From assembly GCA_025617745.1 (NCBI GenBank), contig CM046870.1:25277501-25341500 (forward strand): a stretch of DNA of 64,000 bases, read 5' to 3'. A program made the position numbers and the translations under genes. The notes under the pieces were generated by a model. That model did no database searches and had not been told where the DNA came from. It was given only the letters and a program-made list of their open reading frames with translations. This document shows positions 35,074-45,358 of this stretch, in pieces. This DNA is from Heliocidaris erythrogramma (lineage: Eukaryota; Echinodermata; Echinoidea; Camarodonta; Echinometridae). Positions within the stretch are counted from its first letter, which is position 1; every line of letters begins with the position of its first letter.

Positions 35074-35150
35074 AGGTGTCATAGTGGAACGGTTTACAGC
35101 GCTTGACTGGAAACGCGAAGGTTGGGGGTTTGATCCCTGGTACGGCACCT
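35074..35150 (+). other. tRNA-like segment with Pol III boxes (Z-A)
   Basis: 77 nt. The ends AGGTGTC and GGCACCT pair over seven positions (one G-T) like an acceptor stem. An A-box-like TAGTGGAACGG and a B-box-like GGTTTGATCCC are spaced as in a tRNA gene. Stem pairing in the D, anticodon and T arms is poor, so this is a tRNA-derived sequence, not a functional tRNA. No SINE tail is obvious. Confidence 0.5.
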
Positions 35151-37150
35151 ATGGCCTTTTTGTTGTAAAAAAAAATGATTATAGCAACTTTCCTTTTTTT
35201 TAATTTACGAGCGCGCGAAGCTAGCGACCAAAAATAATTGTGCCTTTCCGTTGTGAAAAATCATAAAAATAACATATTTCGGCATATAATGACTGAAATA
35301 TGGGGATATTCGGGCACCTCACTCCCTGAATATGAGGTGTGAGTTGCCGGAATATCGGCACTTTCAAAATCCGGGGGAGGGGGGAGTGTCTGCAGCCCGC
35401 CCTTCTCGTACGCCTATGCCTATGCCTATGTTAAGTACACAGTTGCGATTGATTTTAACTTGCGATTGTTTCAAATAAATCGCTTCAACTCCTTATAAGG
35501 CGGGGCACTGGTTGATAAAAGCCATTAATTTAGGTCAGAATGTTTTCTTCTACATGTGTAATTCCTTATTTCTATTTTTTACGATGAGGATTGTTTTACT
35601 CTCAATGTCTTTTAGTGTTTTGTAATTCGTTATGCTTGTAAAAGTTATTTCAAACTTCAGGTCAGCGGTTGTAACTGTTAAAAACGCAGACTGTGCAGTA
35701 AAATGAAGCAACTCATTAGAATCTGTACAAAGCCCTTTAAAACTATCAGCGGTGTGGGGGCGCTAATGGCCCTCCAGTCCTATTTGGATTAAAGGAATGT
35801 GAAAGAAAGATGAGTCTCGTCCGGGTCTGAGATACAAAACTGTATTTGGGCAGCCATGTTCATCGTTAGTCTCATCTCAAAGTTCTTCTTTCTTCATCCT
35901 GTCGCTTTCTTCTTTGTTTTCCTTTCGCTTTTTTCTTATAATCTATTTATTCCCATATGCATATACGAATTTCAGTGTTGAAAAAATCGGAATTAAGTTT
36001 TCTGTTTTCTTTCCTTTTTTTTTTTCTTTTTCTCTCTTTTTTCCCTTCTAACCTCTAATGAATCTTTTCACCTTTTTCTTTTCTCTTCCTCTTCCCTCTC
36101 CCTCCTTTTTGCCCACATAGTGGCGCATATACTGACAGCAATGTTGAATATGAAAGGGGGAGTGACATCCCAACACCCCACCCCTGCCCCCACCCCTTTT
36201 AGCAAGGCCCATGATAGGGGTGGGGTAGGAAAATTTATCCTTGTATTTTGGGAAGCGAGATGGTCGGCTATCCTTATCTGTGGGCGGAAAGGTACTCAAA
36301 ATGTTATAATTGTTTGGATTATCTGGTAACAAAATCATTATTCTATAGACAATATCTCCTTTTTTTTACTTGCTCACTAGCGCGTAAGTTTTAGTAACGG
36401 AATAGTTTGGGACAGGGAACGCCCTTCATTAGGGCGAGTGAAGTGCCCAAATATTCCATATTCGGCAGTAGGGTTAAGTAATATTATTCATGGCTCATTA
36501 TTACATGTTCTATATTTGTCTTTTGATGGCGAAATTGCATTTCCATTACAATAAAAAAAAAGGGTTTTATGTTTTTTCTAACTCGCTTCGCTCGCTTGCA
36601 AATTGTAGAAACGGGGAGTATGATATTCTGCCAAGAGGCATCAGCTCCCCCTTTCAAAAACATTACGTGGCCATGTTCTGCTTGTAAAGATCTACTTGGA
36701 ACTTTGGTGTGTCTCATTTTCCAAAGCAGTATTATAAATAACTTCAAGCCAATTTCGTTGTAGCAAATTTAATCCGGAATCCGATCATTCACTTTCTTCA
36801 ATACATCAGTATGTATTTGTAATCACCGAAGCAATATCATTTTATGAGAAATGAAACATGTAATCCTGAGGCGCTAGCTCTCTACGCTCGCTCACAAATA
36901 TTGCTTATTATAATAGGAACATTGATAATAATGATGATGATAATAATAATAATTATAATAATAATAATAATAATCATAATAATAATAATGATAATATTGA
37001 TAGGAATTACGATGATAATGGCTATTTCTCTGGATTTTATTATAATTGTTATCATCATTGTTATGATTATTGAGTACGAAATTAATATCTTTACACTTGG
37101 CCGTCTTTCCCCTCCTCCCTATCCGAAATACGGATTGACGCCGTATTCTC
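35151..37150. other. Interior of Z element A
   Basis: No gene. Blocks shared with Z-B are 35190-35730, 36240-36800 and 36840-37130. The stretch 35735-36235 is absent from Z-B. It includes CT-rich tracts and an ATA/ATG trinucleotide run (36905-37020). Reading frames are low-complexity (poly-Ile) and not proteins. Confidence 0.6.
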
Positions 37151-37495
37151 TGAATTTACAACCCTTTTTCATTTTCGGAAATACGAACCCTTTTTCATTT
37201 TCGGAAATACGAACCCTATTTCATTTTCGGAAATACGAACCCTTTTTCATTTTCGGAAATACGAACCCTATTTCATTTTCGGAAATACGAACCCTTTTTC
37301 ATTTTCGGAAATACGAACCCTTTTTCATTTTCGGAAATACGAACCTTCGGAATTATGAACCCTATTTCATTTTCGGAAAAACGAACCTTCGGAGTAACGA
37401 ACCTTCGGAGTAACGAACCTTCGGAATAACGAACCTTCGGAATTATGAACCTTCGGAAAAACGAACCTTCGGAAATACGAACCTTCGGAAAAACG
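37151..37495. repeat. Right array of Z element A
   Basis: The same 26-bp unit in opposite orientation (CATTTTCGGAAATACGAACC with TTTTT or TATTT), then shorter CCTTCGGA-AACGAA units before the end. Forms the right inverted arm. Confidence 0.95.
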
Positions 37496-37514
37496 ACATG
37501 TAAACCGTTTATTT

Positions 37515-38449
37515 TGTCCAGTCTCTTTGTCCGTCATGTTCATGGTGAGAAAAGATTGACGTTTCAAAATCAATTACGAAAAATGTCATCCTTACGGAGA
37601 CGAAAATGTCCAAAGAATAAAGTTGGTTAATTTGCGATAAAATCATGTGGAAATGCATCATCACAATTACAACCTATTTCATGATAGGCCAGTTAAAATC
37701 AATTCTTAGTTTATCGTCCTGTCCTCTTTTTCTTTTTTAGACCTGGCTCAATTTGTTTTGGTTACTTGATAATTTTGGTCTGAAATGAAGTGAAATGAAT
37801 ACGAGGACATCTAGACAAAGAGGTAAGTAAACAAAAAGTCATTAATATAAAGCGACCCCCTCCCCATGTTTAGCATCTGAATGGCATGTACAAATTAAAT
37901 AAAGATTTAACATGAAATCGGCTCCTCCCCTTTTTAGCCCGTGTTTTATGCGTGCTTGTGCGGTTGGCAGACCTGTGGGTGATGGTTTTATCGTTTGATA
38001 ATTAAATTTCCTTGTTCGTTTGTGGGTATTTTAGTATATAAGGTCCCCCCTCTTTTAGTTTGTTTTAGAATGCAACCAGGTTTATAGTTTTCTTTGATCA
38101 TAAACCTGATACCCTTAGAGTGATGATCTATTTCTATTTTTGTTCATTTAACACTCATTTGCGGTACGTATAATACCTTTTTACAACACAATAATATGAT
38201 TATGAGCTTTACGCATGAGAGAAGGAAAAGAAAGGAAATTTTCGTTTGCTTGCTTTGTCATTATTGGATGTGTTGTCACGATCGCCATTTAAACAAATAG
38301 TTAATCATTCTATATTCATCATCAGTAGCTTTATACAGGTAGTTGATTGTCTGTGGGTTTTCCCCACATAGACACAGCCAGTGGAACTGAAAATGTATGC
38401 ATGTTGAATGAGGGTCAGCGTCTCGGTGACAGTGAATGCTTCATAGGCC
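37515..38449. other. Distal flank of cassette 2
   Basis: Continues the sequence of 12287-13289 without a gene. A short deletion relative to cassette 1 lies near 37911. Confidence 0.65.
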
Positions 38450-38580
38450 GGGGGAGCGTTTCATCAAGTGTTTTGTCAGGGATTTTTACCGACAACTGTT
38501 ATAAGCTACTGAAATCTTTGCATCTGATTGGCTGAGAGCAAATTTGTCGGTAAAAATCACTGACAAAACACTTGATGAAA
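38450..38580. mobile_element. Palindromic MITE, cassette 2 only
   Basis: 131 bp whose arms share TTTCATCAAGTGTTTTGTCA and GATTTTTACCGACAA in inverted form. The left end begins GGGGGAGCG. Cassette 1 reads straight through (AGGCCCGGCTAAATATG at about 13284), so the insertion postdates duplication. Confidence 0.75.
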
Positions 38581-38593
38581 GCTAAATATGTTA

Positions 38594-38716
38594 CAGTCAC
38601 ACCAACAAGACCGACGCCAGACCGATAACAGACCGAACCAAATAGTACATTGCCACCAGTGGCAAAGAATCAGTCGGTTTTGGAATCGGTGTGTGGTCGG
38701 TTTGGCAGTGTGACTG
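38594..38716. mobile_element. Palindromic MITE, CAGTCACAC ends (cassette 2)
   Basis: Orthologous to 13304-13426. Confidence 0.6.
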
Positions 38717-39108
38717 TGGTATAACGCGAGGTAATAATAATATTCAGCAAATTTTGTATCCTCAGGCAGTATGCTTTAAACCCCAAGATTTATTATTATT
38801 ATCACGCAATAATAATTGGTGACACGACATGCTCCGGCGACAATAGTTCCTGGCTTTAATTACTATTTAATGCAATTTAATTTTTGAAGTTAGTTATGTT
38901 TGTTTGTTTAAGGTGTTTGCTAATTTTGCTTGTTTTTTTCTCTCATTCTAGATATGATATCGCATATGTGACCTTGCCTGAATGTATTTTTTTACACAAA
39001 GCATAATGTATTTGATTATCATTGGGTATTTCCACCGTCTGATTAAAAGCACAATCTGCAACGAAAAGATAAGGCTTAGAGAGATTAACCATAAACCGTG
39101 GATAGCAC

Positions 39109-39464
39109 CAGGGGCGGATCCAGGATTTTGAGAAGGGTCATCATCGTTTTGGGGTGCTCTTACTCCAAAATTCTCCGACAAGCAAAAAAGAAAGAAAGAA
39201 GGTCATCAGGAAAGAAGATCATCAGAGACTTGGCGTGCGTTTTTACCCTAAATTCTCTGACAAGCAAAGAAAGAAAGAAAGAAAGAAGGTCATTCGCCTT
39301 TTGGGGTGTTTTTTTTTCTTCAAAATTCTCTGACAAGCAACCACAAAAAAAAAAAGAGTCATCACCGTTTTGCGTTTTGGGGTTTATTTCTACTCCCAAA
39401 TTCTCCTCTCTTTTTTCCTGTTGTTGGGGGGGGGGGGGGGGACCGCCCCCTGATTCTGCCCCTG
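39109..39464. mobile_element. MITE with CAGGGGCGGATCC end (cassette 2)
   Basis: Orthologous to 13829-14181, with the same internal GACAAGCAA repeats and a poly-G run. Confidence 0.5.
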
Positions 39465-39775
39465 GATCTCATATTGAAACAAGTGTGCATGTTATCTCAC
39501 TGCGCTGCTACATTTGGTAGCAAAACATTTCTTATCTTCGTTTTCCTACTTTATTCCTTTATAGTTTTTCTTTAATTTTGTTCTTGTGTTCTTGTGTTAT
39601 TCTCCCACTTTCCTTGTTTTCCTTTTTTGTCAACATCTATCAACTGGAGTATAGCTTAGTCATCTATTATAAAGCTCAAGTACTTCTACCACAAGATGTG
39701 TCTTTTTTTTCAACAAGTAATCAAATCGGAGTCAGTGGTACAGAGATGAAAAAAGGCGATTGTGATACTTATCTA

Positions 39776-40815
39776 CAGTGAGTCCCAGAAAAAAGTTAAC
39801 AGTCGGAAAAAGTCTCCCCCCCCCAAAAAAAAAAAAAAAAAAAAAAAAAAATGTTTTAACAATTTTTAATGAAGTTTTCATACGTATGGATAGCTTAGCG
39901 TCTCTTCCATCAAATGGCACCGAAATATCTCACAGTATTTTACGCTTGAGTGAGCAAAGGCAAATTTTGTGAAAGGGTGCAAACTACAGACCTGACAGGA
40001 ATTGATACTGGCTTTGGCTGGTATCAGCCAAGCCGCGAGTAATGACAAAACGTAGGAATTCCCATATTCTGATCAATAAAACACAATTTATAAATCACAT
40101 GCTTTGGTGTATGTATATCCTTACACATCTCATCAACATCTTATGCTTGAGTGAGCAATTAACTACTTTGTTGAGTGTTTCAAACTGTTACTTTAAGTGA
40201 GTGTTTTAATTTCACCTGGCTTGCTCATTCAACAGTAAAGTTTTGATTGGATATATCAGGACATACAGTGAACAAAGTCAGTTCTGTCATAAATTGTATT
40301 TTAAAAATTACAATATAAAATTTCTGAGCCTTATCATGACTCACAACTTTACTAATACCAACCAGAAATTACATAAACAAACATTTGTCAGGTAAGGATT
40401 TTGCACCATTTCAGAAAAATAGCTTTTGTTCACTAAAGCGTAAAATATTGTGAGATATTTTGGTGCATTTGATAGAAGAGACCATAAGCTATCCACTAGG
40501 ATTTAAAAAATAATCGGGAAAGTATTTTGAAATATTGAATTAGGGAGACTTTTTTTCAACTGTCAATTTCAAACGGTTCTCAACTTTGTTGATGCCAACC
40601 AGAACAAATACCAATTCTTGTCAAGTCTGAATTTTGCACCGTTTTACAAAAGTGGATTTTGACCACTCAAGCGTAATAACTAGTCAGATTTGTAGGTGTT
40701 ATTGCATATGAGGGACTCTTAGCTATCTACGAGAAACAACATTTTTTGAAAATATTCTGAAATATTTATTTTGGGAGACTTTTTCCTACTGTTAACTTTT
40801 TTGGGGGACGCACTG
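39776..40815. mobile_element. Mariner-like non-autonomous element
   Basis: 1,040 bp flanked by TA (39774-39775, 40816-40817). Ends CAGTGAGTCCCAGAAAAAAG and, read inward from the right, CAGTGCGTCCCCCAAAAAAG. Terminal inverted repeats of about 43 bp continue with GTTAACAGT-GGAAAAAGTCTCCC. TA duplication and CAGTGCGTCCC-type ends fit Tc1/mariner. The interior has several inverted TTACGCTTGAGTGAGCAA-type copies but no transposase. Confidence 0.7.
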
Positions 40816-40817
40816 TA

Positions 40818-41520
40818 TAATGATGATGAAGATGAATTATTGAAGATGAAAAGAGATGACATGACAATCAGGGGCGTCGATCCTTTTATTCCGGGGGGGG
40901 GGGGGGGGGGGGGGGGTGGGTAAGACAGCATAATGTAATGAAGTTCATGTGTGTGTGTGTGTGTGTGTGTGTAATTGGGTTTTTACAGACGTGTATCAAT
41001 CAGATATGATTATTTACGTCTGGGACCGACCTTTAACGTCACCATCCGAAAGACGTGACTCAGTCTCGAACCTGGGTCCGCTGAATCAGTTTATAACTTC
41101 CACTGGTAGCTGGATTACATTCTAGTTCATTCTATAGTTCATACTAGTTCATTACGCACATGACTTTTTTTAAACGCCTCTTAATTACCAGCTTCTCCAC
41201 GGTTATATTTAATATGTAATGCGCGCTGTGTAATACATTTTGTATTTCATTGTTCATGTTGTTTGGAAGGTTCCATTTCCCCGAGTTTTGCATATATTTA
41301 ATCAACGTTGTAAAGAGGGATCTCACCCAAAATTGTATTCCGACTTTAAGCCGGTAGAGTCCAATTACACCAATCGATGGGCGTAATGAAATCAACAGCA
41401 AAGGATGACGAAATACCTCGACCATGTCGACATAGGAGGTAAATTCCCAGGTCCAATTTGAGCGGATGGCGAAATAATCTAGCAGGCCCTTACTGACAAA
41501 TGATAATTATGCAGAATTTT
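40818..41520. other. Inter-cassette stretch before promoter 3
   Basis: No gene. Contains a poly-G run (about 40893-40916), GT repeat (40951-40972), unique sequence, and from about 41385 the region upstream of the promoter (AATCAACAGCAAAGGATGA), shared with the other cassettes. Confidence 0.5.
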
Positions 41521-41630
41521 TGATTGGTCGAAGATAAAAAGATGAAATCTCTGATTGGAGCGGTGAAGTTGGATTTTCCCAGGAATGGGCGTGGCACCTC
41601 ACCATCACCTCGAGTTGTCTAATATAATAC
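41521..41630 (+). promoter_or_regulatory. Promoter of gene copy 3
   Basis: ATTGG at 41523-41527 and 41553-41557 (30 bp apart), GGGCGTGGC at 41587-41595, and a weaker TATA-like TATAATA at 41623-41629. More diverged than promoters 1 and 2. Confidence 0.7.
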
Positions 41631-41654
41631 ACCTTTGCAGCTTTTTCTTACATT

Positions 41655-41778
41655 CTACACAGTCCTTTGAAGAACTCAAGTCTTGGAGCCTGTCTTGGAG
41701 CACTTTCTATTTCACACTGAATTAAAGAAGTCTTGATAGATTTTATATGGCATCATCTGAAACAAGTTGTTTGCACAG
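41655..41778 (+). other. Leader exon 1 of gene copy 3
   Basis: Ends CACAG|GTAAGT at 41778/41779. The upstream-ORF ATG at 41747-41749 reads MASSETSCLH as in copy 1. Confidence 0.6.
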
Positions 41779-42370
41779 GTAAGTGGATATCCATGAGCTT
41801 ATACTGTAATGCATGTACATGTATAAACAGTTAACATTAGAAAGAGACCGTTAGAATACTAAAAAAAGACTGAACATGTGCAATGAAAGATCCGTAATGC
41901 TTACCTCTTTTATGTGGGTGGTTTATGTCATTTCATATATTCATATTTATATAATATACCTTTGCTAGCAAATATAAAACATGCATCTATTCATTTCAAA
42001 CCCAATCTACAGGTCATTTTACTCTTAATTATATAGTCAAAAAGTAATATAATTAGTCATCATGACCAATACGTTTGTAACACGAATCATTGATGTAGCT
42101 GTTACAAAACTATAGGAATGACAATGCATCTTCTCTTTACATATTTCATCACTTTTGAATTAGTATTGTGTACATACGTTGTTTTGGGGTTTTTTCGCGA
42201 CTCAGGCAGAGAAATTTTCAATGTTAGAAAAAAACATAGTTTGCAATTTGTCACGACGTTACAATTTATTAATACATCATGATGCAATATGCCTCTTATC
42301 TCATACAAGATATTTTTTTTCAAATAAAACATGTTTGAGATGTAACTTTCACCTGATTCTTCTGGTTTAG

Positions 42371-42415
42371 AGGCACAAGAAAAGTAACATCTTTGTCAAA
42401 TCTGTACGCAAAACT
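42371..42415 (+). pseudogene. Candidate exon 2 of copy 3, interrupted
   Basis: Starts after TTCTGGTTTAG and matches 3248-3287, but is cut at 42415/42416 by Z element B. After the element (46900) the sequence has no clear donor. If this exon is real, copy 3 has lost normal splicing. Confidence 0.5.
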
Positions 42416-43175
42416 GGGGGCATCTCGTTTTTCCGAAGGTTCGTTTTTCCGAAGGTTCGTATTTCCGAAGGTTCGTATTTCCGAAACACTAATTTCCCAT
42501 GCCTGGGGGTTCATAATTCCGAAAATGAAAAAGGGTTCGTATTTCCGAAAATAAAATAAGGTTCGTATTTCCGAAAATGAAATAAGGTTCGTATTTCCGA
42601 AAATGAAACAAGGTTCGTATTTCCGAAAATGAAATAGGGTTCGTATTTCCGAAAAATGAAATAGGGTTCATAATTCCTGGTGAAAAAAGGCGAATTCATC
42701 AGGAGCAGAGGTGTAGAAACGGGGGGGGGGGGGGGGGGGGGGGGAGGGCACGCCCCACCCCTCCCTCATCGGATGGAGAAAAAATAAGAAAAAAAGAAAG
42801 AAAATGGAATAGGAAAGAAGACGGTTGGACCCCTTCCGGCAACCCCCCAACCCTCTTCCACCAGCGGCGTCTTAGATTAGCTTTAAGATTATTCCAAAAG
42901 ACTTGTGCCTCCAATGGTGCCAGTGCTCCCACAATGGCTAGACTCTAGCTACGCCACTGTTAAAGGGAAAATTTAGGGTAACGATAGGATATTATGGTTT
43001 TAATTGCCATCTTCAAAAAGCGGATCTCTTTTCGACGAAAAGCACCTCCCCCACCCCCGCAATGAATAAAAAAATGAAATGGAGACACAAAACTGGGAAG
43101 GTTTATAAAAGAGGAGAGGAGAAGAGAAAAGAGACGAAAATAAGAGGACGAGATTAGAAAAATCGAATAAGTGTT

Positions 43176-43220
<45 letters not shown>

Positions 43221-43240
43221 GTGTGGGTGTGCGTGTGTGG

Positions 43241-43317
43241 AGGTGTCGTAGTCGAACGGTTTACAGCGCTTGACTGGAAACGCGAAGGTTGGGGGTTTGA
43301 TCCCTGTTACGGCACCT
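43241..43317 (+). other. tRNA-like segment with Pol III boxes (Z-B)
   Basis: Same 77 nt as 35074-35150 with three differences. Its A box TAGTCGAACGG fits the TRGYNNANNNG consensus. Confidence 0.5.
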
Positions 43318-45206
43318 ATGGCCTTTTTGTTGTAAAAAATATAGCAACTTTCCTTTTTTTTTAATTTACGAGCGCGCGAAGCTAGCGACCAAAAATAATT
43401 GTGCCTTTCCGTTGTGAAAAATCATAAAAATAACGTATTTCGGCATATAATGACTGGAATATGAGGATATTCGGGCACCTCACTCCCTGAATATGAGGTG
43501 TGAGTTGCCGGAATATCTGCACTTTCAAAATCCGGGGGAGGGGGGTTGGGGGGTTGGCTGCAGCAGCCCCCCTTCTCGTACGCCTATGCCTAGGCCTATG
43601 TTAAGTACACAGTTGCGATTGATTTTAACTTGCGATTGTTTCAAATAAATCGCTTCAACTCCTTATAAGGCGGGGCACTGGTTGATAAAAGCCATTAATT
43701 TAGGTCAGAATGTTTTCTTCTCCATGTGTAATTCCTTATTTCTATTTTTACGATGAGGATTGTTTTACTCTCAATGTCTTTTAGTGTTTTGTAATTCGTT
43801 ATGCTTGTAAAAGTTATTTCAAACTTCAGGTCAGCGGTTGTAACTGTTAAAAACGCAGACTGTGCAGTAAAATGAAGCAACTTATTAGAATCTGTACAAA
43901 TTTATTATGCTGTAAGCAGCTGTATAAAATGAAAGATTTTCATCCATGTTTAGAAATGATGGTATTTTGGCAAAGTTAAAGAACATGTTCAATGATTTTA
44001 ATCTATTTATGCGGCATAGATAGTTAGGATTATTCCCTGTATGATAATTATTTTAGCCCGACTGAAAGAAAACTTAACATTTTGATCCACTATTCTTCAA
44101 ATTTGGTTGTATGTTGCTTTTAATCATTATCATTATATTCAATTAGCGATTGCACCTGACCTATATACTTACACATAATATGCCAGTATAAAGAGTTATT
44201 TTTATTCTTCAGATGCGGTGTGCTACATAGCAGTGGCTTTAACATTTTTGTTATTGCTCACTTGTTATCTTTCTTTTCTTGAATTTGGTTTTCTTAAGAA
44301 GTAGCTGCTGCACGGCTTTTGTAAAGTTCTGTTGGAATTGTAAAGTGTTTGAAAACTATCTGCGTCATAGATCATTTCAGATATGCGGCAAACAAAATGC
44401 TGTATAGTTGTGTAAGCAAGGTCATTACTTACAGCATACTATGCTGCATTTCATTCATTTACCTCTACAATTTAAGATTTTAATCTGTTTTAAGAAATGT
44501 TAATACTTTTGCAAGGTTATAAAACATGCTCAATGATTTCAGTCTGCCCTGCTGCATAAATTGTTTGAGATATTTTGCATTATAGTTTGGTTTTACTTTT
44601 GTTTCCTTTTATGATAATCATATCAGCCTGATGATAAGACTCCTTCTTTAACTTGTTACGATCCATCTTTCTTCGGCTTTGGTTGTTTATGGTATCTATT
44701 CATTTATTTATTATTATTACTAGTATTATTTGTATTAGTATTATTGTTATTATAATTATCAATATTATCATTATTATTAGTAGTAGTATTATCTGTTTTA
44801 TCATTTTTATTATTATTATTACTAATATTATCAGTATTATAATTTTTATTATTGATAATATTATTGTTGTTGTTATTATTGTTATTATTATTATTACAAT
44901 TGTTATTATGAAGTGGACTACCCAGAATTACGATGACGATGTCATTTTGGATGGAGTTATGCGACCAGACTTAGATATTGCACCGGTTACTCTACTATTG
45001 CTTCTTTTATTTCCCTTGTCATGATCGTATAATTGGCCTATAGCCTATACGTATCAATAATATGCTTGTTATAATATGTTGTGCTACTTGCCAGGCTATT
45101 TATTAAACATAGCAGTGACTCCTTTATGAACTCTCTGTAATATTATGTTGTTTTTATTGCTGTTGTTGTTTTGGGGACCGGAGGGGAGGGCTTGTAGAGT
45201 CATCTA

Positions 45207-45358
45207 CAGAGCCATATTACAGACTTCGGCCAACTCGGTTTATTTGGGCACAACATGGCGTATATTCCTTTGTTTAGTGCTTGCCTAACAAAGCAACAAG
45301 CGCCATATTGCTACCTACATGGAGCCGAGTTGGCCAAACTCTGTAATAGATGGCTCTG
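45207..45358. mobile_element. Foldback MITE in Z element B
   Basis: 152 bp. Starts CAGAGCCATATTACAGAC and ends GTAATAGATGGCTCTG. The arms also share GGCCAACTCGG and ATGGCG/CGCCAT in inverted form around a short loop. Non-coding. Confidence 0.7.

Larger units (their letters stand above)
33544..37514. mobile_element. Z element A: 3,955 bp with satellite-like inverted ends
   Basis: The element (33552-37506) is flanked by exact 8-bp duplications GTTTATTT (33544-33551 and 37507-37514). Cassette 1 shows the same site empty with one GTTTATTT at 12279-12286. Left end GGGGGCATCTCGTTTTTCC; right end read inward GGTTTACATGTCGTTTTTCC. Both continue into arrays of TTCCGAA/TTCGGAA repeats in opposite orientation. 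The middle holds a poly-G run, two X elements, a tRNA-like segment, a CT-rich tract and an ATA-rich run. No transposase. 8-bp duplication is usual for hAT but also occurs in other groups. Confidence 0.85.

Noticed and set aside
35074..35150. Functional tRNA gene
   Set aside because: Acceptor ends pair, but inner stems do not fold properly and the B box has a mismatch.
36844..37413. 189-codon frame rich in Ile
   Set aside because: Translation of an ATA/ATT trinucleotide run and the satellite arm of Z element A.
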